Source: Aquabacterium sp.
GTDB lineage: Bacteria; Pseudomonadota; Gammaproteobacteria; Burkholderiales; Burkholderiaceae_C
DNA length: 64,000 bases
Assembly (NCBI GenBank): GCA_023266355.1
Contig: JAHFQM010000006.1
Coordinates: 62,001-126,000, forward strand
Direction of reading: 5' to 3'
The notes beneath the pieces are model-generated. The model searched no databases. It was not told the DNA's origin and worked only from the letters and a program-made list of their open reading frames with translations. Positions 10,016-21,011 of the stretch are shown piece by piece; position 1 is the stretch's first letter, and each line of letters begins with the position of its first letter. The translations under genes and the position numbers were made by a program.

Positions 10016-10021
10016 TATAAT
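10016..10021 (+). promoter_or_regulatory. possible -10 element of the alaS promoter
   Basis: A perfect TATAAT lies 55 bases before the alaS start, just after the stop of the CHAT gene. I see no good -35 at 16-18 bp upstream, so this is only a suggestion. Confidence 0.35.
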
Positions 10022-10075
10022 CTAGGGTTCAGCCCCGCGCTGACCGCCCCCGACACCACCTCTCGAAAGCCGCCC

Positions 10076-12769
<2,694 letters not shown>

Positions 12770-12800
12770 GCGCCACGGTTGCTTGACTGAAGGCTGATGG

Positions 12801-12828
12801 GCCCGCCGCTCACCCCGGCGGGCTTTTT
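12801..12828 (+). terminator. intrinsic terminator after alaS
   Basis: An 8-bp perfect stem (GCCCGCCG / CGGCGGGC) with a 7-nt loop is followed by TTTTT. It lies 32 bases after the alaS stop. Confidence 0.85.
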
Positions 12829-12922
12829 CGTTCCAGCGCGGCGCGCTTGACGCGCGATTGAATCGGCTTGCAGCGGTACTTTTGCCTGGGGGCGGGCCGG
12901 GGTGTCGGCAGCGAACCCCTCG

Positions 12923-12948
12923 TGTCACGCAGCATCCTGTGTTGACAC
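12923..12948. promoter_or_regulatory. shared operator-like element, copy 1
   Basis: The left arm TGTCACGCA, a 6-nt spacer and the right part TGTGTTGACA form an imperfect dyad 57 bases upstream of the first PF10118 gene. Copy 2 matches it at 20 of 26 positions, counted by eye, and related sequences precede both AraC-type genes. Inferred target of one or both neighbouring regulators. Confidence 0.5.
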
Positions 12949-13004
12949 AGATCAAAGCGCGACATTCAAGTCCAGCACAGACCCATCCCGCCAGAGGAGA
13001 CACC

Positions 13005-13892
13005 ATGACCACCCCCGTTGCACAGCACCCCATCGTCCCCCGCGAGCGCCTGCAATTCGGCCTGGACGGTGACATCCCCCGTTTCTGGTACGGCGGCGAC
13101 GCCTTCAAGACCCGCTTCTGGGACGCACTGTCCATCATCTTCCCGCCGGGTGAAAAATTCTTCATGACCTGCGTGCGCGACTTCCGCGACCAGATCAATG
13201 ACCCCAAGCTGCTGCAGGACATCAAGGACTTCAACCGCCAGGAAGCCCAGCACGGCATGGTGCACCGCCAGGACAACGACCGCCTGCGCCAGCAAGGCAT
13301 CGACGTGGACAGCCTGACCCAGTACGTGGACGAGCTGCTCAATGGCCACTACCGCAAGCACTACAGCCGCGACTACACCCTGGCCATCACCTCGGCCCTG
13401 GAGCACTTCACCTCCATCTTCGCGCACAGCCTCTTTGACAAGCGCGACGTCATGAAGGACGCTGACCACCGCGTGCGCGCCATGTACGCATGGCACGCCA
13501 TCGAGGAAGTCGAGCACAAGGGCGTGGCTTACGACGTGATGGAGGACTACGCCAAGGTGGGCTACTTCAAGCGCGTCGGCGCCTTGCTGCATTCCACCTA
13601 CATGTTCCCGGCCACGATCTTCCACATCCAGCGCCAGCTGATGATCCAGGACGGTTTCAGCCGTGCCGAGCGCCTGAAGATGACCGTCAAGGGCATCTGG
13701 TGGTTGCTCAAGCCGGGCGGCCTGCTGGCCCCGATGCACAAGCATTACCTGAGCTACTACAAGCCCGGCTACCACCCCTGGCACGAAGCCGACCAGCCTG
13801 GCTATGCCGAGTGGCTGGCCGCCTTCGACCACAACGAGCGCGACCCGGTCAAAGCCAGCGAGCAAATGCGCTCGGTCATGGCCATGGCTTGA
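13005..13892 (+). CDS. PF10118-type predicted metal-dependent hydrolase, first copy
   Basis: A 295-residue protein of the family annotated as predicted metal-dependent hydrolase (PF10118, COG3687); the reaction is not known to me. ATG 13005 follows AGAGGAGA. Conserved segments are HPIVPRERLQFGLDG, the metal-ligand-like RQEAQHGMVH (ExxH) and AWHAIEEVEHKGVAYDV (ExxH). These two motifs resemble di-iron carboxylate proteins, which is my inference. A hydrophobic stretch (ALLHSTYMFPATIFHI) may contact the membrane. A close paralogue lies 195 bp downstream, and each gene has its own terminator and operator-like element, so they are separate units. Confidence 0.8.
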   Translation: MTTPVAQHPIVPRERLQFGLDGDIPRFWYGGDAFKTRFWDALSIIFPPGEKFFMTCVRDFRDQINDPKLLQDIKDFNRQEAQHGMVHRQDNDRLRQQGIDVDSLTQYVDELLNGHYRKHYSRDYTLAITSALEHFTSIFAHSLFDKRDVMKDADHRVRAMYAWHAIEEVEHKGVAYDVMEDYAKVGYFKRVGALLHSTYMFPATIFHIQRQLMIQDGFSRAERLKMTVKGIWWLLKPGGLLAPMHKHYLSYYKPGYHPWHEADQPGYAEWLAAFDHNERDPVKASEQMRSVMAMA

Positions 13893-13914
13893 CACCTGTA
13901 CGGTTCGGGCGCAC

Positions 13915-13939
13915 AAAGGCTCCTTCGGGAGCCTTTTTT
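13915..13939 (+). terminator. intrinsic terminator after first PF10118 gene
   Basis: The stem AGGCTCC / GGAGCCT has a stable TTCG tetraloop and a run of six T. It lies about 22 bases past the stop. Confidence 0.88.
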
Positions 13940-14006
13940 CATGGATTTGATCCAGCGCAAACCTGCGGGGCTCCCGGATGCCGTGCTGTCGTTGACGATG
14001 CCTTGC

Positions 14007-14032
14007 TGTCACGCGACATCCTGTTGCGTCAC
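14007..14032. promoter_or_regulatory. shared operator-like element, copy 2
   Basis: It begins TGTCACGC and continues CATCCTGT, in the same register as copy 1, and ends GCGTCAC. It lies 55 bases upstream of the second PF10118 gene, almost the same distance as copy 1 from its gene. Confidence 0.5.
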
Positions 14033-14086
14033 CCCAGCGCTTCCTACGATGGCGTCATTCTGGAGACAACCCACAGAGGACGATAC

Positions 14087-14980
14087 ATGGCAAACGCATC
14101 CGACAAGCAGCACCCCATCGTGCCGCGCGAGAAGCTGGATTTCGGTCTCGACGACCCCAGCATCCCCAAATACTGGTTCGGCGGCGACGCGTTCAAGACG
14201 CGCTTCTTCGACGCGATGTCCCTGATCTTCCCGCCGGGCGAAAAGTTCTTCATGGTCACCGTGCGCGACTTCCGCGACCAGATCAACGACCCCAAGCTGC
14301 TGAAGGACATCAAGGACTTCAACCGCCAGGAAGCCCAGCACAGCATGGTCCATGACCAGTACAACAACGTGCTGCGCAAGCAAGGCATGCCGGTGGACAA
14401 GCTCATCGGCTGGCTGGACCAGTTGCTGTTCGACAAGTACCGCAACCGCCACAGCCGCGAATACACCCTGGCCATCACCGGCGCGCTGGAGCACTTCACG
14501 GCCCTGGGTGCCCACGCCATGTTCGACGACCGCGACATCATGGGCGACGCGCACCCCAAGGTCCGCGCCATGTACGCCTGGCACGCCATCGAGGAAGTCG
14601 AGCACAAGGGCGTGGCTTACGACGTCATGATCGACTACGCCAAGGTTGGCTATTTCAAGCGCATTGGCGCCCTGATCCATGCGACCTTCATGTTCCCGCA
14701 CGTGATCCTGAAGTTCGCCAACGCCATGCTCAAGGCCGATGGTTTCAGCTTCTTCCAGCGCCTCCAGCTCAACGCCAAGGGCATCTGGTGGTTGCTCAAG
14801 CCCGGTGGTTTCGCCGCGCCCCTGCACAAGCACTACATCCAGTACTACAAGCCGGGTTATCACCCCTGGCAAGAGACCGAGCAGCCCGGCTACGAGGAGT
14901 GGCTGCGTGGTTTTGCCAAGCACAGCGACCCGGTCGAGGCCAGCGAGTTGATGCGCGCGGATTTGGCCGCGGCGCGGTGA
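14087..14980 (+). CDS. PF10118-type predicted metal-dependent hydrolase, second copy
   Basis: A 297-residue paralogue of the gene upstream; by eye well over half of residues are identical. ATG 14087 follows AGAGGA. The same motifs are kept: RQEAQHSMVH and AWHAIEEVEHKGVAYDV (both ExxH) and the closing YYKPGYHPWQETEQPGYEEWL. Differences concentrate in the middle helix (FMFPHVILKFANAMLKADG). It is followed by a terminator hairpin and by two AraC-type regulator genes. Function is unknown beyond the family; retention of both copies with all putative ligands suggests both are active. Confidence 0.8.
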   Translation: MANASDKQHPIVPREKLDFGLDDPSIPKYWFGGDAFKTRFFDAMSLIFPPGEKFFMVTVRDFRDQINDPKLLKDIKDFNRQEAQHSMVHDQYNNVLRKQGMPVDKLIGWLDQLLFDKYRNRHSREYTLAITGALEHFTALGAHAMFDDRDIMGDAHPKVRAMYAWHAIEEVEHKGVAYDVMIDYAKVGYFKRIGALIHATFMFPHVILKFANAMLKADGFSFFQRLQLNAKGIWWLLKPGGFAAPLHKHYIQYYKPGYHPWQETEQPGYEEWLRGFAKHSDPVEASELMRADLAAAR

Positions 14981-14984
14981 GTTC

Positions 14985-15009
14985 TGTCGCGCAAATTTCC
15001 TGCGTGACA
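14985..15009. promoter_or_regulatory. shared operator-like element, copy 3 (most symmetric)
   Basis: The arms TGTCGCGCA and TGCGTGACA are reverse complements except for one base, separated by AATTTCC. It lies 55 bases upstream of the first AraC-type gene, just after the second PF10118 stop. Confidence 0.55.
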
Positions 15010-15030
15010 TCCCCGTAGTTGGTTAGACTT

Positions 15031-15060
15031 CGGCACACCTGTCTTGGGTGTGCCGATTTT
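15031..15060 (+). terminator. intrinsic terminator between second PF10118 gene and AraC-type gene
   Basis: A 9-bp perfect stem (CGGCACACC / GGTGTGCCG) with a 7-nt loop is followed by ATTTTCTTT. It lies immediately before ATG 15065, so it argues against the upstream start at 15044. It could also act as a leader hairpin for the regulator gene. Confidence 0.75.
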
Positions 15061-15064
15061 CTTT

Positions 15065-16129
15065 ATGCGCATTCCACTTCCCCCTGCGGCCATGCTGGAG
15101 GCCATGGGCATCAAGCCCATCCCCTTGTTCATGCTCTCGGCCTGGATCAAGGCCGGCGCCAAGTGCGGATTCAACGTCCAGCCGCTGTTCAAAGAAGCAG
15201 GCATCAAGATCGACCTGATCCGCCTGGAAGACGCCCGCGTGTCGCCGCTGCAGCTCATCTCCTTGCTGGAGCAGTGCGTCTCGCTGTCGCCTGACAAGCA
15301 CTTTCCCTTCGTGCTGGGCGACACCTTCGCGTTCGAGTCCCTGCCCGAGTTCGAGACCCTGCTGACCACCAGCCCCACGCTGCGTGAAGCGCTGCGGGTG
15401 GCCGACCTGGCCAAGCGCATGGTCCTGCCCTGGCTGACGCTGGACGTCAAGGAAGAGGGCGAACTGGCGCGCGTCTGCGTGGGCTTTGACGTGCCCGTGC
15501 CCAATGCCGCCTTGTACGGCCTGCCCCTGCACCTGGTCACCGAAGCCATCCTGGCCTGCATCCGCAAATTCGGGCGCACCCTGCAAGGCTCTGACCTGGG
15601 TTTCGTGGGCGTCACCGTCAAGGGGCCACCCCCGAAGTACGCCGCCAGTTTCGAGCCCTTTTTCGGCGTGCCCGTGACCTTCAACGCGTCGGCCGATGCC
15701 CTCGTGTTCGAGCGGCGCATCCTCGATCTGCCACTGGAAGGCGCCTTCCCCGCCTTGCACGAACAAGCCCAGTTCCTGGCCGAGCAGCGCTTGGGCAAGG
15801 AGGCGCGCCGCCAGGGCGTGGCCGCCGAAATCGAAGAGATCATCACCCGCGAGCCCAACCTGCTGGCGCTGGGTGTGGAAGACATGGCCGACCGCCTCAA
15901 CCTGCACCCGCGCACCCTGCAGCGGCGCTTGAAGGACGAGGGCGACAGCTACCTGCACGTGCAGGCACGCATGCGCCACCGCCTGGCCTGTCAGTGGTTG
16001 CGCCAGGGCGATGTTTCCATCGACGACATCAGCGCACGCCTGGGCTTCTCCGACCGCCGCGCCTTCACCGCCGCCTTCAAGCGCTGGGAAGGCACGACCC
16101 CGAGCGCCTGGCGCGAGCAGCAAGCCTGA
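15065..16129 (+). CDS. AraC-family transcriptional regulator, first copy
   Basis: A 354-residue regulator with an N-terminal ligand-binding domain of the type found in OruR-like AraC proteins (about residues 20-220) and a C-terminal AraC DNA-binding domain (about 260-350). The DNA-binding part reads LGVEDMADRLNLHPRTLQRRLKDEG and ISARLGFSDRRAFTAAFKRWEGTTPSAWR. ATG 15065 is preferred over 15044, which lies inside a terminator hairpin; ATG 15092 is also possible. The operator-like element 55 bases upstream suggests autoregulation or cross-regulation. A second, similar regulator follows. Confidence 0.88.
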   Translation: MRIPLPPAAMLEAMGIKPIPLFMLSAWIKAGAKCGFNVQPLFKEAGIKIDLIRLEDARVSPLQLISLLEQCVSLSPDKHFPFVLGDTFAFESLPEFETLLTTSPTLREALRVADLAKRMVLPWLTLDVKEEGELARVCVGFDVPVPNAALYGLPLHLVTEAILACIRKFGRTLQGSDLGFVGVTVKGPPPKYAASFEPFFGVPVTFNASADALVFERRILDLPLEGAFPALHEQAQFLAEQRLGKEARRQGVAAEIEEIITREPNLLALGVEDMADRLNLHPRTLQRRLKDEGDSYLHVQARMRHRLACQWLRQGDVSIDDISARLGFSDRRAFTAAFKRWEGTTPSAWREQQA

Positions 16130-16277
16130 GTGTTTCGCCAGGCCCGCCTGGGCCGAGCGTCACGCGCCAAAGGCATGTGCTGAGGTGTGCCGCGGTCACC
16201 ACGTTTGGCCGCCAAAGCACACGGTATGCGTAGCAACGAGCACATCATTTGAGTGGTCGTGTCGTGTACGCGCCCTT

Positions 16278-16318
16278 TGTGACGCGCAAGGTTCCTTGCG
16301 TGGGGTCATTGCGTCACA
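16278..16318. promoter_or_regulatory. shared operator-like element, copy 4, nested dyads
   Basis: An inner dyad CGCAAGG-TT-CCTTGCG is nested in an outer perfect repeat TGTGACGC / GCGTCACA. The inner part aligns with copy 3 (CGCGCAA, TTCC, TGCGTG). It lies 63 bases upstream of the second AraC-type gene. Confidence 0.5.
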
Positions 16319-16380
16319 TAGATTAGTCCTCAGCCAGCCATTTGGCTGATCGTTAATCGATATTGGCTCGTCGTACCGCT

Positions 16381-17406
16381 ATGCAACCTCGGCTGTCCTC
16401 GTCTTCCGTCCCTGTGCCTGCTCTCGGAAGCTGGCGTCAGGCGGCTTCGGTCTGTGGTTTCACCATCGACCCCGTCCTCCGCGAAGTGGGCATCAACCCG
16501 CATGACCCGCAGGTGCCGCTGCGCGTGCCACCTGCCAGCCTCTTCAAGGCTTTTTCGATGTGCGTGGAGCGTGCGCGCACCCATCACTTTCCCTTCGCCC
16601 TGGGCGAGAACTTCGTCTTCGAGCATTTCGCCGAGTTCGATGCCTTCCTGGACTCGTGCACCACGTTGCGCGAGATCCTGGAGCTCGCTGGCTGGGCCCG
16701 CGAAGTCCTGACGCCCTGGATGAACGTGCGCCTCGACGAGTTCGGTGCCGAGGCCCATGTGCGCGTCGTGATGACGGTGCCGGGACAGGACCCGCGCGAG
16801 TTCTGCCACGTGCGGGAAGTGCTGCTGGCCGCCATCAACCAGCTGCTGCGCCGCGCCGCACACAGTGCCCATGTGCTGCTGTCGGTGCGCATGGCAGGAC
16901 CGGCCCCGGCCCACCCGGAGAAGTACACCGAGCACTTTGGCGTGCCTGTGACCTTCAACGAGGACGCCGACGCGCTGGTCATGGACCGCCGCTGGCTGGA
17001 CCAGCCGCTCAATGCGCCACTGCCTCAAGCCTTGACCGAAGCGCGCCAGCGCATCGAGCGCCGCCTGAGCCAGGAAGGCGCCGAGCGCCACATCGTGGAC
17101 GAAGTCCGCTGGGCCCTGGAGCGTCGCCCGGAGTTGCTGCGCGAAGGCCTGGAAGCCACCGCCGCCGCGTTGGGCCTGCACCCGCGCACCCTGCAGCGTC
17201 GCCTGCAGGCCGATGGCGTCAAGTACGTGGACATCCAGTCGGAGGCCAAGTGCCACCGCGCCCAGATCATGCTGCGCCGCCGCGCGATCAGCATGGAGTC
17301 CATCAGCGCGGAGCTCGGTTTTTCCGATCGCCGCGCCTTCACCTTCGCCTTCAAGCGCTGGATGGGCATGTCACCCAGCACCTACCGCACCAGCATCTGT
17401 GCCTGA
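16381..17406 (+). CDS. AraC-family transcriptional regulator, second copy
   Basis: A 341-residue paralogue of the preceding regulator. ATG 16381 is chosen over a TTG at 16363. It keeps the same architecture: ligand-binding domain with HHFPFALGENFVFEHFAEFDAF and PVTFNEDADALVMDRRWLD, then LEATAAALGLHPRTLQRRLQADG and ISAELGFSDRRAFTFAFKRWMGMSPSTYR. The 250-bp gap before it holds no gene but contains operator copy 4. The twin regulators beside twin PF10118 genes suggest a duplicated gene-regulator pair, with the regulators probably answering to related small ligands. Ligand unknown. Confidence 0.88.
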   Translation: MQPRLSSSSVPVPALGSWRQAASVCGFTIDPVLREVGINPHDPQVPLRVPPASLFKAFSMCVERARTHHFPFALGENFVFEHFAEFDAFLDSCTTLREILELAGWAREVLTPWMNVRLDEFGAEAHVRVVMTVPGQDPREFCHVREVLLAAINQLLRRAAHSAHVLLSVRMAGPAPAHPEKYTEHFGVPVTFNEDADALVMDRRWLDQPLNAPLPQALTEARQRIERRLSQEGAERHIVDEVRWALERRPELLREGLEATAAALGLHPRTLQRRLQADGVKYVDIQSEAKCHRAQIMLRRRAISMESISAELGFSDRRAFTFAFKRWMGMSPSTYRTSICA

Positions 17407-17437
17407 ATGAGGGCGTGGGCCTGCTAGAGTCGGGCCC

Positions 17438-18661
17438 ATGTCAGAACGCGCAGACCTTCTGGGCCGGCACATCGTGCTGGGCCTCTCAGGCGGCATCGCC
17501 TGCTACAAATCGGCCGAACTCGTGCGCCTGCTCACCAAAGCGGGCGCCACCGTTCAGGTGCTCATGACCGAGGCCGCCGAGGCCTTCATCACCCCGGTCA
17601 CGATGCAGGCCCTTTCGGGCCGCCCGGTGTACACCAGCCAGTGGGATGCCCGCGAGGGCAACAACATGGCCCACATCAACCTGGGCCGCGAGGCCGATGC
17701 GGTCCTGATCGCGCCAGCGAGCGCGGACTTCATCGCGCGCCTGGTGCAGGGCAGGGCAGACGAGCTCCTCAGCCTGCTGTGCCTGGCGCGTCCGCGCGAG
17801 CGCTGCGCCTTGCTGGTGGCCCCGGCCATGAACCGCGAGATGTGGTCACACCCGGCCACGCAGCGCAATGTGGCGCAACTGCAGGCCGATGGCGCCGTGG
17901 TGCTGGGCCCGGGCAGTGGCGACCAGGCCTGTGGCGAAGTGGGCGACGGCCGCATGCTGGAGCCCCAGGAACTGCGCGATGAGCTCGTGGCCTTTTTCCA
18001 GCCCAAGGTGCTGGCAGGACAGCGCCTGCTCATCACGGCCGGCCCGACCTTCGAGCCCATCGACCCGGTGCGCGGCATCACCAACCACTCCAGCGGCAAG
18101 ATGGGTTTCGCCATCGCGCGGGCGGCGGCAGAGGCTGGCGCCCAGGTCACGCTGGTGGCCGGTCCGGTGCACCTGCCCACGCCGCGCGGCGTGCGCCGCA
18201 TCGACGTGATGACCGCCCAGCAGATGTTCGACACCGTGTTGCCCCAAGCAGGTCAGCACGATGTGTTCGTGGCCACGGCCGCGGTGGCCGATTGGCGCCC
18301 CGCGTCCCTGAGCGAGCACAAGATCAAAAAAGAAGGCAAGAAGCTGGCACCGACCTTCGAGCTCACGGAGAACCCCGACATCCTGGCCGCTGTGGCCTCG
18401 CTGGCCCAGCCGCCTTACTGCGTGGGCTTCGCGGCCGAGAGCGAGCAGTTGCTGGCGCACGCGCGCGCCAAGTTGCTGCGCAAGCGCATCCCGCTGATCG
18501 TGGGCAACCTCGGGCCCGCCACCTTTGGCCGCGACGACAACAGCCTCCTGCTGGTGGACGCCCACAGCGAACGCCCCTTGCCCGCCGATGGCAGCCAGGC
18601 CGACAAGCTCAGCCTGGCGCGTGCGCTCATGGCCGAGTTGGCTCAGCGGCTTGCCGCCTGA
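17438..18661 (+). CDS. coaBC: bifunctional phosphopantothenoylcysteine decarboxylase / phosphopantothenate-cysteine ligase
   Basis: A 407-residue bifunctional enzyme that makes 4'-phosphopantetheine for coenzyme A. The N-terminal flavodoxin-like CoaC half begins LGLSGGIACYKSAELVRLL and has APAMNREMW (substrate-binding PxMNxxMW type) and a Cys in GDQACGEVGDGRM. The CoaB half begins RLLITAGPTFEPIDPVRGITNHSSGKMG and includes VATAAVADWRP and KIKKEGKKL. The length is standard. The dut gene follows after 30 bp, an order common in proteobacteria, and the two are probably co-transcribed. Confidence 0.96.
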   Translation: MSERADLLGRHIVLGLSGGIACYKSAELVRLLTKAGATVQVLMTEAAEAFITPVTMQALSGRPVYTSQWDAREGNNMAHINLGREADAVLIAPASADFIARLVQGRADELLSLLCLARPRERCALLVAPAMNREMWSHPATQRNVAQLQADGAVVLGPGSGDQACGEVGDGRMLEPQELRDELVAFFQPKVLAGQRLLITAGPTFEPIDPVRGITNHSSGKMGFAIARAAAEAGAQVTLVAGPVHLPTPRGVRRIDVMTAQQMFDTVLPQAGQHDVFVATAAVADWRPASLSEHKIKKEGKKLAPTFELTENPDILAAVASLAQPPYCVGFAAESEQLLAHARAKLLRKRIPLIVGNLGPATFGRDDNSLLLVDAHSERPLPADGSQADKLSLARALMAELAQRLAA

Positions 18662-18691
18662 CGCCTGATCCCACACCCTGATCCCGCCCCC

Positions 18692-19144
18692 ATGACCACC
18701 GTTGACATCCGCATCCTCGACCCCCGCATGACCGATGCCCTGCCGGCCTATGCCACGCCTGGCAGCGCCGGCCTGGACCTGCGCGCCTGCCTGGAAGAAG
18801 CCCTGGTGCTGGCGCCCGGGCAGGCCCAGCTCATCCCCACCGGCCTGGCCATGCACCTGGGCGATCCGGGCCTGGCGGCCATGATCCTGCCTCGCTCGGG
18901 CCTCGGTCACAAACAGGGCATCGTGCTGGGCAATTTGGTGGGCTTGATCGATTCCGACTACCAGGGCCCCTTGATGGTGAGCTGCTGGAACCGCGGCAGC
19001 CAGGCCTTCACCATCCAGCCGATGGAGCGCATCGCGCAGATGGTCATCGTGCCGGTGGTGCAGGCCAGGTTCCGCGTGGTCGAAGGTTTCGACGACGCCA
19101 GCCAGCGCGGTCAGGGCGGTTTCGGATCGACCGGACTCGGCTGA
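18692..19144 (+). CDS. dut: deoxyuridine 5'-triphosphate nucleotidohydrolase (dUTPase)
   Basis: A 150-residue trimeric dUTPase that hydrolyses dUTP to dUMP and pyrophosphate, keeping uracil out of DNA. All five family motifs are visible: [47 protein letters not shown] and the C-terminal [10 protein letters not shown] arm. It lies 30 bp downstream of coaBC. The gene on the opposite strand ends 48 bp further on, so the two converge. Confidence 0.96.
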   Translation: MTTVDIRILDPRMTDALPAYATPGSAGLDLRACLEEALVLAPGQAQLIPTGLAMHLGDPGLAAMILPRSGLGHKQGIVLGNLVGLIDSDYQGPLMVSCWNRGSQAFTIQPMERIAQMVIVPVVQARFRVVEGFDDASQRGQGGFGSTGLG

Positions 19145-19192
19145 CCCTGGCCCTGACCTGGGCAGGCTTCGGCCCCGCAGGGCCAGCGGTGT

Positions 19193-19717
19193 TCAGTGCA
19201 GCGTGGTGCCTTCGGGCGCCACGTGCCCCCCCAGCGAGAGCGGTGACAGCGCCACCGAGCCCTGCTCGGTTTCCTCTTGCGTGGCCGGGCGAACATCGCA
19301 AACCTGCAAGGTCAGGTTCAGCGAGATGCCGGCCAGCGGGTGGTTGCCGTCCAGCACCACGTGGGTCTCGTAGACCTCCGTGACGGTGTAGATGGCGTCC
19401 TTGGGCAGGTCGGGCGTGGTGCTGCCTTCGGGCGGGCCGTCGAACTGCATGCCCTCGGTCACGGCATCGGGGAAGATGTCGCGCGCCTCGAAAAACACCA
19501 GCTCGGCGTGGTAATCGCCGAAAGCGTGTTCGGGCTCCAGGTGCAGGTTCGCCTCGAAGCCCACGGTCTGGCCGATGAGCGCATGCTCCACCTTGGCCAG
19601 CAGGTCCTCGCCGCCCAGCAGGAACTCCATGGGCTCGGTCAACTCGTCGATCAGCTGCCCTTGGGCGTCTTCAAGGCGCCACGTCAGACTGACCACACAG
19701 GGGGAAGAAATGATCAT
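19193..19717 (-). CDS. FKBP/SlyD-type peptidyl-prolyl cis-trans isomerase
   Basis: A 174-residue protein starting at ATG 19717. The FKBP half begins VSLTWRLEDAQGQLIDE and continues EPMEFLLGGEDLLAKVEHALIGQ. An inserted flap domain (LHLEPEHAFGDYHAELVFFEARDIFP) is typical of SlyD. The last part returns to FKBP (YTVTEVYETHVVLDGNHPLAG, with NHPLAG conserved). The metal-binding His/Cys-rich tail of E. coli SlyD is absent. Such proteins speed proline isomerisation and act as chaperones. It converges on dut and diverges from the RoxA-like gene. Confidence 0.88.
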   Translation of the reverse strand: MIISSPCVVSLTWRLEDAQGQLIDELTEPMEFLLGGEDLLAKVEHALIGQTVGFEANLHLEPEHAFGDYHAELVFFEARDIFPDAVTEGMQFDGPPEGSTTPDLPKDAIYTVTEVYETHVVLDGNHPLAGISLNLTLQVCDVRPATQEETEQGSVALSPLSLGGHVAPEGTTLH

Positions 19718-19776
19718 GCTCAGATCATCTCACGACTGTGCACCGCCCCTGCGCCGGACGCAGCACAATGCGGGGC

Positions 19777-20976
19777 ATGAACGCTCCCGCATCCTCCCTC
19801 CCGTTGCCGCCGTCCCCTGACACCCCGACGCCCCTGTTGGGCGGCCTGTCGCCACGTGCCTTCATGCGCCGCCACTGGCAGAAAAAACCCTTGCTGATCC
19901 GCCAGGCGGTGCCGGGCGTGCAGGCGCCGCTGGACCGTGCCGCGCTGTTCGCGCTGGCTGGCGATGAGGCGGTGGAGTCCCGCTTGATCGTGCAGCAGCG
20001 GCTGGCGCAGGGCAGCAAGGGCACGAAGGCATCGGCCGCGGACGATGCCGGCTGGACGCTCAAGCACGGCCCCTTGAACCGACGCAGCCTGCCGCCACTG
20101 ACCCAGCCCGGCTGGACGCTGCTGGTGCAGGGCCTGGACCTCCACGTGCCGGCCGCGCATGAGCTGCTGCAGCGCTTCCGCTTCGTGCCCGACGCCCGCC
20201 TGGACGACCTCATGGTTTCCTATGCCACCGATGGCGGTGGCGTGGGCCCGCATTACGACTCCTACGACGTCTTCCTGCTGCAGGTGCATGGTCAGCGCCG
20301 CTGGCGGGTTGGCAAGCTCAAGGACGACAGCCTGCAGCCCGACGTGCCGCTGAAAATCCTCAGCCACTTCGAGCCCGAGGAAGAGTACCTGCTGGAGCCC
20401 GGCGACATGCTCTACCTGCCACCCATGTGGGCGCACGATGGCGTCGCGCAGGGTGAGTGCATGACCTGCTCCATCGGTTTCCGCGTGCCCGAGGCCACCG
20501 AGCTGGCGCGCGAGGTGCTGATCCGTTTCGTTGAAGAGCTCGACAGCGAGGCCCCGCGCCGCCTTTACCGCGACCCCAAGCAAGAGGCGACCGAGACGCC
20601 TGGCCTGATCCCCGATGCGCTGGAGGCCTTCGCCGCCGATGCCATCGAGCGCCTGCTCAAGGACCGCGACGGCCTGCGTTCGGCGCTGGGCGAAATCCTC
20701 ACCGAACCCAAGCCGCGCGTGTGGTTCGAGGCCGGCGAGCCCTTGCCCGAGGGTGTGGGTGTGCGCCTGGACGCCCGCACCCGCATGGTCTATGACGGCC
20801 AGCGCGTGTTTGCGAATGGTGAGTCCTGGCGCGCCGCCGGGCAAGACGCCCGCCACCTGCGCGAGTTGGCCGATCAGCGCTGGCTGAGCGCCAAAGCCGT
20901 GGCACGCGCCAGTGCCACGCTGCGCGAGTTGCTCAACCAATGGTCGGAAGACGGATGGCTGCACCCGCAGCCCTGA
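19777..20976 (+). CDS. JmjC-type ribosomal oxygenase (RoxA/YcfD-like)
   Basis: A 399-residue cupin/JmjC protein resembling RoxA (YcfD), the 2-oxoglutarate/Fe(II) oxygenase that hydroxylates an arginine of ribosomal protein L16 in E. coli. The start is taken as ATG 19777 (MNAPASSLPLPP); ATG 19768 is in frame too. The N-terminus has the family segment FMRRHWQKKPLLIRQAVPG. Metal ligands are HYDSYD (H-x-D) and the second His in PPMWAHDGVA. A substrate-recognition region precedes VSYATDGGGVGPHYDSYDVF. A winged-helix-like C-terminal part ends RELLNQWSEDGWLHPQP. Confidence 0.85.
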   Translation: MNAPASSLPLPPSPDTPTPLLGGLSPRAFMRRHWQKKPLLIRQAVPGVQAPLDRAALFALAGDEAVESRLIVQQRLAQGSKGTKASAADDAGWTLKHGPLNRRSLPPLTQPGWTLLVQGLDLHVPAAHELLQRFRFVPDARLDDLMVSYATDGGGVGPHYDSYDVFLLQVHGQRRWRVGKLKDDSLQPDVPLKILSHFEPEEEYLLEPGDMLYLPPMWAHDGVAQGECMTCSIGFRVPEATELAREVLIRFVEELDSEAPRRLYRDPKQEATETPGLIPDALEAFAADAIERLLKDRDGLRSALGEILTEPKPRVWFEAGEPLPEGVGVRLDARTRMVYDGQRVFANGESWRAAGQDARHLRELADQRWLSAKAVARASATLRELLNQWSEDGWLHPQP

Positions 20977-21011
20977 AGTGCCGTCGTCCAGCCTGAGAAT
21001 TCAACTGGAGC

